Shown here: one piece after another, positions 1 through 6,621 of the stretch | Numbering within the stretch: position 1 is the stretch's first letter | How the letters are laid out: every line of letters begins with the position of its first letter | NCBI GenBank assembly: GCA_036260805.1 | Contig: DATALZ010000027.1 | Span: 1 to 38,305, forward strand | Reading direction: 5' to 3' | Origin: Thermocaproicibacter sp036260805 | GTDB taxonomy: Bacteria; Bacillota; Clostridia; Oscillospirales; Acutalibacteraceae | Length of the DNA: 38,305 nucleotides | The notes under the pieces: model-generated | The model's input: only the letters and a program-made list of their open reading frames with translations | What the model was told of the DNA's origin: nothing | The model's database searches: none | Made by a program: the position numbers and the translations under genes

Positions 1-1
1 A

Positions 2-748
2 GAAGGTGCGCTTGGTGTACGCGAAGGTACTGTGCGGGATATTGCGATTATCTCCCGAGTTAACCACCCGGTCTGCTTTATTGTAACCGGTTTTGAAAAA
101 AAGCCCGACGGTTCCGTTACCGCTGTTCTTTCGCGCAGAGCAGCGCAGGAAAAATGCATGAAAGAGCGTATCAGCAGCCTAACGCCCGGTGATGTAATTG
201 ACGCCAGAATCACCCATTTGGAAAGCTTTGGCGCGTTTGCCGACATAGGCTGCGGCATAGTTGCACTTCTGCCAATCGACGCGATTTCCATTTCTCGGAT
301 TGATCACCCGAGAGAGCGTTTTTCTGTTGGAATGGACATTCGCGCCGTGATTAAATCCATTGAAAATGGACGTATCACGTTGAGCCATAAAGAACTTTTA
401 GGTACATGGGAAGAAAATATTGCTCAATTTTCAGCCGGTGAAACGGTTGCCGGAATTGTCCGTTCTGTTGAACCATACGGGATTTTTGTTGAGCTTTCGC
501 CCAACCTGGCAGGACTGGCGGAGACAAAGGAAGATGTTTACCCCGGTCAGCAGGCAAGCGTATACATAAAGAGTATTCTCCCGGCACGAATGAAGGTGAA
601 ACTGGTAATTATCGACACATTCGATTTTTCTTACCGGCCTGCGCCGCCAAAATACTTTTTTACCGGTAACCGTATTGAGCGGTTTGTTTACTCCCCTGCC
701 GGAAGCGAAAAGGAAATTGTCTCTGAATTCATATCGAATCCCCCTTAA
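2..748 (+). CDS. S1 RNA-binding domain protein (5' end cut by window edge)
   Basis: The reading frame is open from the first bases of the window, so the gene starts upstream; the GTG at 32 is only an internal codon. The visible 248 residues hold two S1-type OB folds, roughly residues 57-125 (with 'GDVIDARITHLESFGAFADIG') and 140-200 (with 'GETVAGIVRSVEPYGIFVEL'), the typical beginning of S1 modules that bind single-stranded RNA. The order resembles ribosomal protein S1-like proteins of Clostridia, which are shorter than the E. coli S1 and may act in translation or RNA turnover. The last 50 residues are not S1-like. It is the only long plus-strand gene in the window, is convergent with the mcs genes, and is followed at once by a strong terminator. 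The family assignment is firm; the exact role is not. Confidence 0.8.
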   Translation, partial: EGALGVREGTVRDIAIISRVNHPVCFIVTGFEKKPDGSVTAVLSRRAAQEKCMKERISSLTPGDVIDARITHLESFGAFADIGCGIVALLPIDAISISRIDHPRERFSVGMDIRAVIKSIENGRITLSHKELLGTWEENIAQFSAGETVAGIVRSVEPYGIFVELSPNLAGLAETKEDVYPGQQASVYIKSILPARMKVKLVIIDTFDFSYRPAPPKYFFTGNRIERFVYSPAGSEKEIVSEFISNPP

Positions 749-754
749 TAAAAA

Positions 755-790
755 GCTGCGGGCCGCTTCTGAAAACGGCCCGTTTTTTAT
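755..790 (+). terminator. Rho-independent terminator of the S1-domain gene
   Basis: A perfect 7-bp stem (CGGGCCG at 759-765 with CGGCCCG at 776-782), a 10-base loop and six T directly after it, starting 10 bases behind the stop codon. An A-run on the left side (751-754) would give it weak activity for the opposite strand as well. Confidence 0.85.
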
Positions 791-831
791 TGTCTGCCAA
801 GGTCTTGTTTGAAAAATCAAGGAACTTGTCT

Positions 832-931
832 ATTTCGGCTAAAACTGCACCGCTCAGCGTCAAAAATACTCGGAATACGGAAAGTATTCCTGCGCTTTTT
901 TCCTTGTTCGGTACAGTTTTATCTCGAAAAT
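832..931. repeat. Imperfect long inverted repeat with inner hairpin, convergent intergenic region
   Basis: Between the convergent S1-domain and TPR genes, the arm at 832-852 (ATTTCGGCTAAAACTGCACCG) reappears inverted at 909-931 with a few changes and two inserted bases. Inside lies a second hairpin, GGAATAC at 872-878 with GTATTCC at 884-890, and an alternative pairing AATACT 865-870 with AGTATT 883-888. No open frame of note is present. It has the look of a miniature structured element or a large RNA hairpin at the end of the mcs transcript; which one cannot be decided from one copy. Confidence 0.5.
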
Positions 932-948
932 CCGTCGTTTTTTATTTA

Positions 949-1626
949 TCAATCAAGGCCTAATTTTTTAATTCGCCGATCAATATTTTCAATCTGCTGA
1001 TCTAAAGTCTCACGAAAAAAATAGTTATAGTTAACAATCCCTAATTCGTCACGATATTTTACCGGCTTATAAAAAGGACTTTTCTTTTGTAAAAGCAGAA
1101 ATGTTTTTGCCTCATCGAGCCTGCCAAGTCGAATTAAGGCGTTGGAGATCTCAATTGCGTAATTAACACGGTATGGTTCAAGTTCATAGGCTTTCAGGTA
1201 TGCGGAACACGCTTTTTGAAAGTCTCCGCTGCCGGCGCAGGCACCGCCAAGATCGACTAGAATTCCCGCGCGAACCATACTGGACAGGTTCACGGTGATA
1301 CCATTTTCAATTTTTGTACCCGAAGGCAGCGCATCCCACCCGGAAGTGGAAAGATATTGATTCGCGTACTCGATTGTTTTCGAATCATATTGCCTTCCCA
1401 ACCAGCTGTATACTTTTGTGCAGATATAAAACTGCTGTGCTGTTTTGGGTTCACCACACAGTTCCGCCACTTTAAGAAGCGCCTGCTTTGTATCCGGAAG
1501 TTGTCTTTTGAGATTTTCAGCCTTCTCTTCCAGTTTTGGATCATGAGGCACAGGTTCACCAAGCAAAGAAAAAAGCGCAGCTGCCAGCTCTGTATCAGTT
1601 TCCGCAGACACATTAAGCTCCCCCAT
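949..1626 (-). CDS. TPR-repeat protein coupled to mcsB
   Basis: A 225-residue, probably soluble protein with no signal peptide or membrane segment. Residues about 115-175 read as tetratricopeptide-type helix pairs ('LGGACAGSGDFQKACSAYLKAYELEP' and the 'ALIRLGRLDEAKTFL' stretch follow the TPR spacing of small and large residues), and the first half is also mostly helical and may hold degenerate repeats. I take the ATG at 1626 as start because a GGAAAG lies just ahead; a TTG at 1641 is possible. Either start lies inside the end of mcsB, so the two are translationally coupled. In the classical ctsR-mcsA-mcsB-clpC operon the fourth gene is clpC; here this protein holds that place. The partner or function is not recognised. 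Confidence 0.7.
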   Translation of the reverse strand: MGELNVSAETDTELAAALFSLLGEPVPHDPKLEEKAENLKRQLPDTKQALLKVAELCGEPKTAQQFYICTKVYSWLGRQYDSKTIEYANQYLSTSGWDALPSGTKIENGITVNLSSMVRAGILVDLGGACAGSGDFQKACSAYLKAYELEPYRVNYAIEISNALIRLGRLDEAKTFLLLQKKSPFYKPVKYRDELGIVNYNYFFRETLDQQIENIDRRIKKLGLD

Positions 1627-2653
1627 TCTGCTTTCCGGCAAAAGTATCTCTCACAATATTTGCCCGGGCTGCTCTGCGCTCGTCAGCAGTCAACCTTCTG
1701 CCGGTTTCCAGCGTCACATTCGCCGGCTGTACGCGCATAACAAGATCATCGATAGTTTCATACCTGATGTCCTTTACAAAGCCCACGGCGACGCCAAACC
1801 GCACAACCGATATAAGATCAAGGAATTCATCGTACCCTAAAAGGCGAGCACTCTGAAGAATCCCGAGCGAACGTCCCACAGTATCCTGAACCGTAATGTC
1901 CTGAATCAGTTTATTCCGGGCGGCACGTTCCTGCGCAATTATCTGACCTGCAATTCCGCTCAGATTCGTTATCGCTTCCTGCTCGGAAAGACCAAGCGTC
2001 ATGCGGTTAGACAGGCGAAAAACCGCACCGCGCGGCCGAACAGCGGAATTACCGACACCGCGAAGGGACATGCCCAGCGGCTGAAGATTAGAAGCAATGC
2101 GTACCGCTGCTCCGGTATCCGAAAGTGCCGGCAGATGCAGATTGATAGAAGCGACCATCCCTGTACCGAGAATAGCCGGATTTCGGGTTAAGTATCCAAG
2201 CCTTTGGTCAAAAGCAAAATGGAGAGTTTTATCGAGGATTGTATCGAGCCAGTCCGCCGTGTTATAAGCATCGATCAGACAAAGACCGGCCGTCCTGGAC
2301 TGAATCAGAAAATGATCTTCTCCGTTCATCATGATGCAAAGAGACTCGTCCTTTGAAACCAGAACGCTCCTGCCGCTTCTGTCGTCTATGAATCCGGCGT
2401 TTACCAATCCTCTTTCAGCCAGGGCTATGGCTTCATCATCGCTGATCTGTTCTAAATCAATCAACTGGAATGTATTCGAAACAGAACTGTTTTCATTAAA
2501 GACTGCTTCGCAGATTTTCTCCGTAATTTCACGTTTTTCGGAGTTTCCTAAACCGGCAGGGAACGGTATGCCCCGCAGATTCCGTGAAAGTCTGACGCAG
2601 GCAGAAAGTGCGACTTCGCTTTCCGGCCCTTTCAGCTGATACCACTTTTTCAT
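1613..2653 (-). CDS. mcsB: Protein-arginine kinase McsB
   Basis: A 346-residue ATP:guanido phosphotransferase of the McsB type, which phosphorylates arginine side chains of proteins and marks them for ClpCP degradation in Firmicutes. Recognisable blocks are the N-terminal 'ACVRLSRNLRG' nucleotide-binding segment, 'MMNGEDHFLIQ' (the phosphagen-kinase NEEDH motif with the first Glu changed to Gly and the second, catalytic one kept), 'GYLTRNPAILGTGM', 'INLHLPAL' and 'RLSNRMTLGLSEQEAI'. Length fits the family (about 350-360). The start ATG overlaps the mcsA stop by four bases (ATGA), and the stop lies inside the TPR gene. McsA, directly upstream, is its activator. ctsR and clpC are not adjacent. 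Confidence 0.93.
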   Translation of the reverse strand: MKKWYQLKGPESEVALSACVRLSRNLRGIPFPAGLGNSEKREITEKICEAVFNENSSVSNTFQLIDLEQISDDEAIALAERGLVNAGFIDDRSGRSVLVSKDESLCIMMNGEDHFLIQSRTAGLCLIDAYNTADWLDTILDKTLHFAFDQRLGYLTRNPAILGTGMVASINLHLPALSDTGAAVRIASNLQPLGMSLRGVGNSAVRPRGAVFRLSNRMTLGLSEQEAITNLSGIAGQIIAQERAARNKLIQDITVQDTVGRSLGILQSARLLGYDEFLDLISVVRFGVAVGFVKDIRYETIDDLVMRVQPANVTLETGRRLTADERRAARANIVRDTFAGKQNGGA

Positions 2654-3078
2654 TGGTCTTTTCCCCCGTCCGGCTGGTTTCCATCCCGCACGGCGAGCTG
2701 TTCTCCGCTGCGTACCTGAGGTAGTGAACCGCCGGGGACTTTTCCGCGGTGAACATCGCTGCCGTGAATCTGCCTAATTACGGGCAGCAGACGGTCAAGG
2801 AAAGTTTGGTAACATTCTGCACAGCCAACTCTGCCGCTTCGTACAATATCGTTGAAAGACGCACCACAGCATTTACAGCGTACCTCTTCCTCTTTCGCTT
2901 CTTCTTCAAAGAATTCACGGACAATATCGCTCAGATGGTACCCTAGGCCTGTAAAAAGATTTCCACAGCCCAGCTGCTGCGCACACTCAGCGCAGAGAGC
3001 ATATTCCGTAAGCTTTCCGCCTGAGACTGTTTTAATATATGTTGTTGCAGGATTTCTGCCGCAGTACTGACAAATCAT
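2650..3078 (-). CDS. mcsA: McsA, zinc-binding activator of McsB, lacking a UVR tail
   Basis: A 142-residue protein with the paired zinc knuckles of McsA: CxxC at the start ('MICQYCGRNPAT'), 'CAECAQQLG' near residue 28, 'CKCCG' and 'GCAECYQTF' further on, then 'IHGSDVHRGKVP'. McsA binds metal and activates the arginine kinase McsB. Family members are usually about 170-185 residues and end in a UVR coiled coil; here the tail after 'GKVPGG' is only about 24 residues, rich in Gly, Gln and Asp, and not helical-looking. The other two frames of this stretch show no UVR-like sequence either, so a simple frameshift does not explain it. A GGGGGT ribosome site precedes the ATG, and an extended -10 box lies some 60 bases upstream. 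Confidence 0.88.
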   Translation of the reverse strand: MICQYCGRNPATTYIKTVSGGKLTEYALCAECAQQLGCGNLFTGLGYHLSDIVREFFEEEAKEEEVRCKCCGASFNDIVRSGRVGCAECYQTFLDRLLPVIRQIHGSDVHRGKVPGGSLPQVRSGEQLAVRDGNQPDGGKDQ

Positions 3079-3140
3079 TCTATTACCCCCGTTCGGGCAC
3101 TGCTGTGAACTGTTATTTTCGACTCTATGAATACACTGAT

Positions 3141-3149
3141 ATTATACCA
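3141..3149 (-). promoter_or_regulatory. Extended -10 promoter of the mcs operon
   Basis: The minus strand reads TGGTATAAT here, an exact extended -10 box 62 bases before the mcsA start. No good -35 hexamer is seen at 16-18 bases, as is common for extended -10 promoters. I see no CtsR-type repeat (GGTCAAA pairs) around it. An 8-bp inverted pair (TGAATACA 3128-3135, TGTATTCA 3184-3191) flanks the box. Confidence 0.55.
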
Positions 3150-3253
3150 TAAAATCAGCCGCAGGCGGAAAGCACATGGCGCCTGTATTCACTGCAAATG
3201 GTACTTTTAATCAAAGCTCTTTATCGTGTGACGGTGCAAGACCACTTTGGGTT

Positions 3254-3262
3254 ATTATACCA
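3254..3262 (-). promoter_or_regulatory. Second extended -10 box upstream of mcsA
   Basis: A second copy of TGGTATAAT on the minus strand, about 110 bases further upstream of mcsA, again without a clear -35. It could be a tandem promoter of the mcs operon. The rest of the 300-base gap between mcsA and the plus-strand small gene (3079-3378) is AT-rich and holds a TGATATCA palindrome near 3300; I see no gene in it. Confidence 0.35.
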
Positions 3263-3378
3263 TGATTCCCTGGCGAGCGACGGTTTCAAAAAAATTAATA
3301 TGATATCATGATTAACTTGTAACACGTTTTGCTTCACCACAATATTATGTATTGTAAACCGAAAGGAGGAAATCGATT

Positions 3379-3504
3379 ATGTGTAATAGTGGTTTTGGTG
3401 GCTTTGGTGGCGGCGGCTGCTGCTGGATCATCCTCATCATTATCTTACTTTGCTGCTGCTGCGGCAACAACGACGGCTGTGGAAACAATAATTGCGGCTG
3501 CTGA
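3379..3504 (+). CDS. Cys/Gly-rich 41-residue membrane peptide
   Basis: A small open frame with a near-perfect ribosome site (AAAGGAGG at 3363-3370, eight bases before the ATG) and a terminator eight bases after its stop. The peptide is Gly/Phe-rich at the start (residues 3-13), then CC, a hydrophobic core WIILIIILL (16-24), a run of four Cys (25-28) and a tail of Asn, Gly and Cys ending in CGC. Ten of 41 residues are Cys and eleven are Gly. The plan, a glycine-rich head and one short membrane segment, is reminiscent of small sporulation/coat peptides of the YjcZ kind, but I do not recognise the family. Clustered cysteines could bind metal, be acylated or cross-link in a coat. It stands alone on the plus strand between two minus-strand operons. 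Confidence 0.7.
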   Translation: MCNSGFGGFGGGGCCWIILIIILLCCCCGNNDGCGNNNCGC

Positions 3505-3512
3505 ACGCAAAG

Positions 3513-3556
3513 GGGGCTACGACCTGGTCGCAGCCCCAATTTTATTTTGTTTTTTG
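3513..3556 (+). terminator. Terminator of the Cys-rich peptide gene
   Basis: GGGGCTACGACC (3513-3524) pairs with GGTCGCAGCCCC (3526-3537) with one A-C mismatch, followed by a T-rich tail with six T at 3551-3556. The hairpin also sits immediately behind the stop codon of the opposite-strand TSCPD gene, but lacks a good T-run in that direction. Confidence 0.8.
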
Positions 3557-3802
3557 CTGCTCCGCAGCCTCTGATAACGCTTTGGCGAGTTGGTCCGGGC
3601 ATGAAGTCAATTTCATACCGCACCGAATTCCACTGAGCCGATTCTTAACGTCGTTAATGTTCATTCCTTTTACAAGGGCTGCAATTCCCTTCGTATTTCC
3701 GTCGCAGCCGCCGATAAATTTAACCGACTGAATTGTGTCTCCTTCTAAATCTATGATGATTTCCCGGGAACAGGTTCCCCGGGGATGGTAACGATACTCC
3801 AA
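3542..3802 (-). CDS. TSCPD-domain protein (TIGR03905-like)
   Basis: An 86-residue protein made of a single TSCPD domain, the module also found at the C-terminus of some class II ribonucleotide reductases. It carries conserved cysteines in 'GTCSRE', 'IGGCDGNTKG', 'GIRCG' and the name motif 'TSCPDQLAKAL'; the pattern suggests metal binding, but the function of stand-alone members is unknown. The start is the TTG at 3802, because GGAGG (3810-3814) lies seven bases ahead and the protein then begins 'MEYRYHPRGTC' as family members do; the frame remains open further upstream without support. It follows the PHP gene by 16 bases and is last in this operon. Confidence 0.85.
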   Translation of the reverse strand: MEYRYHPRGTCSREIIIDLEGDTIQSVKFIGGCDGNTKGIAALVKGMNINDVKNRLSGIRCGMKLTSCPDQLAKALSEAAEQQKTK

Positions 3803-3818
3803 AGTGATTCCTCCATTT

Positions 3819-4652
3819 TTAGTGATACTTTTTGATTTGGACAAGCTGTTCTAGTTGGTCATCCGGAGCTGTACAGGTTCCAATCGGCCGTGAAATTTTT
3901 GTATACATACCATGAAAATCCGTGCCGCCCGTCATAAACAAACCGTTTTCACGGGCAATCGAGGCAAACTTCTGTTCGTCTCCTTCCCCGTTTCTCGGAT
4001 GCCAGACTTCTACGCCGTCGATCTCACGGTCGGTGGCAAGCTGATTCAAAAGATCATAGCTGTTATATTCGGCAGGATGGGCTAACACCGCTACGCCGCC
4101 TGCATTGTGAATTTGCTCAATGACATCGTGTACTTCCGGGTAATCTACCTTCACATAGGCAAGCCCGTCTTTGGAAGAAAACAATTTATGAAAAACCGTT
4201 CCGAAAAGTTCATGGGCATACCCGGCGTCTATTAATGCATGCATGATGTGCTGTTTAAAAAGGGTTATGCTTCCTTCTGCACGCCGCATCACCATCCCGG
4301 CCGGAATGGGATAAATCTGCATAACCTTTTCGAGCATAGCGCTTCCGGCTTTTCTGCGTGCCTCACAGACGGTATTGCACAAGTTCTGTAATTTGTCAGT
4401 ATCTTCGCAGAAGTAGCAAAGAATATGTGCCTTTCGCCCAGTTGCGGAATCAATGGAAGAAAACTCAGCGCCCGGAATGACATTCAGGCCTATTTTTCTG
4501 CCGAAAGCCACTGCCTTTTTTGTTCCGGCAAACGTGTCGTGATCTGTAATGGCTAATGCCGACAGTCCCCGAAGCTTTGCCATCATAACGACTTCTTCAA
4601 TGGAAACGGAGCCATCCGAAACCTTAGTGTGACAATGTAAATCTGCTGCCAT
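3819..4652 (-). CDS. PHP-domain phosphoesterase
   Basis: A 277-residue PHP (polymerase and histidinol phosphatase) protein. The metal-binding motifs are in order: HxH in 'DLHCHTKVSDGS' (H6, H8), 'AITDHDT', 'IPGAEFSS', a later 'VLAHPAEY' and 'TGGTDFHG' near the end. Size and motif order match the TrpH/YciV group, whose characterised members remove the 3'-phosphate from nucleoside 3',5'-bisphosphates or act as 5'-3' exonucleases on short RNA. Which substrate applies here cannot be read from the sequence. GGGAGAAG precedes the ATG. It lies 18 bases after the ABC permease gene, so it is probably co-transcribed with the transporter and with the TSCPD gene. Confidence 0.85.
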   Translation of the reverse strand: MAADLHCHTKVSDGSVSIEEVVMMAKLRGLSALAITDHDTFAGTKKAVAFGRKIGLNVIPGAEFSSIDSATGRKAHILCYFCEDTDKLQNLCNTVCEARRKAGSAMLEKVMQIYPIPAGMVMRRAEGSITLFKQHIMHALIDAGYAHELFGTVFHKLFSSKDGLAYVKVDYPEVHDVIEQIHNAGGVAVLAHPAEYNSYDLLNQLATDREIDGVEVWHPRNGEGDEQKFASIARENGLFMTGGTDFHGMYTKISRPIGTCTAPDDQLEQLVQIKKYH

Positions 4653-4670
4653 TTCTTCTCCCTGCCGTGT

Positions 4671-5468
4671 TTATTTCAAAAGTTTTTCTGCTGTAAAAGA
4701 GCGCGCCGTAAGCATCCAGATGGGTATATCCGCCAAAATAACCAATGCTGAGACAATCAGAAAAATGATTGCGTTCAGAGTAAACAAGCCGGTAAACTGA
4801 CCGACAAACATTAGGATAAGCGGAAGAATAATATAACCTGAAGTTTGAATAGACTCAATATAGCTTTTGCTTTTTGCAGACACCAGGACCATGAAAACGA
4901 CTCCGAAAACCGTAATTCCTGGCGTAAGGAATAAAATTAAAACCAGCCAGTTCCAGTTCAAAAAGAACGGCATACCGAGGGAAATATCACCAATTGAAAT
5001 AATGACTGCAAACAAGAGGAAGGAAAGCGCTGTAACTGCAGCTGAAAGGAATATGCATCCTAGAACTTTTGCTTTAAAAATCTGCTTTAAATTTAAAGGA
5101 GTTAAAATCAGAGTTTCCAGAGTGCCACGCTCTTTTTCCCCTACGAAGCTGCTGGCTGCGGCAACACTGGAAGTCATAAGCGGAATCATTAAAAAGAACA
5201 TTGGGAAAAGACTGTTTGTCATCAGGTAATACAAACTCTGTCTGGGTGCAAAGCTTTTCGCTTCCTGAGGGAGCATTTGCATCATTCGATCCAGTCCGTT
5301 CATCTGATTCAGCGGCACGTTGCCGATAATCACAAGGAACATGATTGGGATAACGACTACGAGCAAAACAGGAAGTACAAGCAAGGTACTGCGGGCCATT
5401 TTGGAATCCCAGATTTCACTGAAATCTTTCTTTACAACAGCCCGTTCTGAATTAGAAATGATTTTCAC
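4671..5468 (-). CDS. ABC-2 type permease (NatB-like exporter)
   Basis: A 265-residue membrane protein with six likely membrane segments: one near residues 28-50, then around 85-105, 130-155, 170-195, 210-230 and 232-255. The cytoplasmic 'FVGEKERGTLETLILTPL' motif near residues 108-125 is characteristic of ABC-2 permeases of the NatB/YhaP group, which pump out sodium or unknown small compounds. The start is GTG, overlapping the stop of the ATPase gene by four bases (GTGA), so both subunits are made together. The substrate cannot be inferred. Confidence 0.85.
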   Translation of the reverse strand: MKIISNSERAVVKKDFSEIWDSKMARSTLLVLPVLLVVVIPIMFLVIIGNVPLNQMNGLDRMMQMLPQEAKSFAPRQSLYYLMTNSLFPMFFLMIPLMTSSVAAASSFVGEKERGTLETLILTPLNLKQIFKAKVLGCIFLSAAVTALSFLLFAVIISIGDISLGMPFFLNWNWLVLILFLTPGITVFGVVFMVLVSAKSKSYIESIQTSGYIILPLILMFVGQFTGLFTLNAIIFLIVSALVILADIPIWMLTARSFTAEKLLK

Positions 5469-6388
5469 GGTTCAACCGCCTCCCCGCCAAGCTGGACATA
5501 CCTGAAATAAATATCTTCAAGAGTTGGTTTGACAATCTGCGCTTCATAAATATCATGCCCGTCGGAAATCAGTTTTTTAATCAGCTCAGGCATTTCGTCT
5601 TCCTGAAGGATTTCCGTCTGCCACCAGTCGTTTCCTTTCTGCTCAAATCCTTCCGGTGCATCACCTTTCCGCATACGAAGGGCAGCCTTAAGGTGTATCT
5701 CTGCATTTTTACTAAGCGTTTCAAGATTACCGCATGCTAACAGCGTTCCTTTTTCTATAATACCATAGCGTTCGCAAAGATCCTGTGCGTAACGAAGCTG
5801 ATGAGTACACAGAAACACAGTAACACCTTCCTCGTGTGCCAGCGAGGAGATCATTTCATTTACCGACTGTGCTGATTCAGGGTCTAGGCCGCTTGTCGGC
5901 TCATCAAGGAACAAGATTTTCGGACGGTTGATTAATGCACGTGCGAGTGACAGCCTTTGCGCCATGCCAGTTGAGTAGGCACGAAGCGTTTTATCGCGCG
6001 CATCCCATAAATTCAGGCGCTTCAACAGTTCTTCCGAACGTACGCGGCCATCGTCCGCTTTCATATCCGCTGCCTGCGCAAAGAACAATAGATTCCCCAA
6101 GCCCGTCATCTGGCCATACATTTTAGCGCTTTCCGTCATAACGCCGCAAATACGGTGAACATCGCCTGACCGAAGCGTCGGCGATAATCCCATTACAGAG
6201 CAGGAACCTTTACTCGGTTTTAAAAGACCCGTTAACAACTTTACAGTCGTAGTTTTTCCCGCACCATTCGGGCCCAGAAAGCCAAACACTTCCCCCTGCG
6301 CAACATCTATAGTAAGATCATGCAGAGCGAAAATCTTATTGTCATAGGTTTTCGACAATTGTTCGGTATGAATTGCCAACTCGTCCAT
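5465..6388 (-). CDS. ABC transporter ATP-binding protein (NatA-like)
   Basis: A 307-residue ATPase. The Walker A motif is 'GPNGAGKTT' (residues 39-47), the signature is the degenerate 'YSTGMAQRLSLARAL' around 137-151, and Walker B plus D-loop is 'LFLDEPTSGLDPE'. After the nucleotide-binding core (about 220 residues) comes an 80-residue C-terminal extension, usual in exporters of the NatA/CcmA type. It is first in an operon with its permease, the PHP protein and the TSCPD protein. A strong AGGTGGT ribosome site precedes the ATG, with a putative extended -10 box ahead of it. Confidence 0.9.
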   Translation of the reverse strand: MDELAIHTEQLSKTYDNKIFALHDLTIDVAQGEVFGFLGPNGAGKTTTVKLLTGLLKPSKGSCSVMGLSPTLRSGDVHRICGVMTESAKMYGQMTGLGNLLFFAQAADMKADDGRVRSEELLKRLNLWDARDKTLRAYSTGMAQRLSLARALINRPKILFLDEPTSGLDPESAQSVNEMISSLAHEEGVTVFLCTHQLRYAQDLCERYGIIEKGTLLACGNLETLSKNAEIHLKAALRMRKGDAPEGFEQKGNDWWQTEILQEDEMPELIKKLISDGHDIYEAQIVKPTLEDIYFRYVQLGGEAVEP

Positions 6389-6408
6389 TCACAACCACCT
6401 CGTGCAAC

Positions 6409-6417
6409 ATAATATCA
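6409..6417 (-). promoter_or_regulatory. Extended -10 promoter of the NatAB-like/PHP operon
   Basis: The minus strand reads TGATATTAT, a TG-N extended -10 box 20 bases before the ATPase start. No good -35 hexamer is visible at the usual spacing. Confidence 0.4.
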
Positions 6418-6477
6418 CATTTTCATGCAGGATTCTATAACTGACTATAGAGTTTCCAGATTAATCGTAGAATTTCT

Positions 6478-6514
6478 TATGTTCATCCCGCGCCACAGGC
6501 GGGGGATGAACATA
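6478..6514. repeat. Long near-perfect palindrome (17-bp arms, 3-base loop)
   Basis: TATGTTCATCCCGCGCC (6478-6494), loop ACA, then its reverse complement at 6498-6514 with a single mismatch. It is not followed by a T-run on either strand, so it is not a classical terminator. It lies in the gap between the terminator of the YtrA operon and the promoter of the NatA-like operon. It may be a stand-alone repetitive hairpin or a binding site; no second copy is present in the window. The rest of this 230-base gap shows no gene. Confidence 0.6.
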
Positions 6515-6572
6515 CAATATCTCGCAACTCTAAACGGAATTGCTAAAGGAGAACGGCAAGTTGATTAGGACA

Positions 6573-6605
6573 CAAAAGAAAAGGCGCACATCTGCACGCC
6601 TTTTC
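6573..6605 (-). terminator. Terminator of the YtrA/ABC operon
   Basis: On the minus strand the stem GAAAAGGCG / CGCCTTTTC (6578-6586 with 6597-6605) lies 17 bases behind the permease stop and runs into CTTTTCTTTTG. The symmetric A and T runs suggest it could work in both directions. Confidence 0.8.
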
Positions 6606-6621
6606 GAATGATGAAAAATTA

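Noticed and set aside
2529..2756. Minus-strand 75-codon frame overlapping the end of mcsA
   Set aside because: It could have been a frameshifted UVR tail, but the translation has no UVR-like helix; it is a shadow of mcsA and mcsB.
3128..3191. 8-bp inverted pair TGAATACA/TGTATTCA around the mcs promoter
   Set aside because: Arms are 48 bases apart and short; likely chance, and it does not match CtsR sites.
6547..6609. Plus-strand mini-frame (AAAGGAG, then TTG, 15 codons)
   Set aside because: The coding part runs through the terminator hairpin of the opposite operon; too short and no sign of a real peptide.
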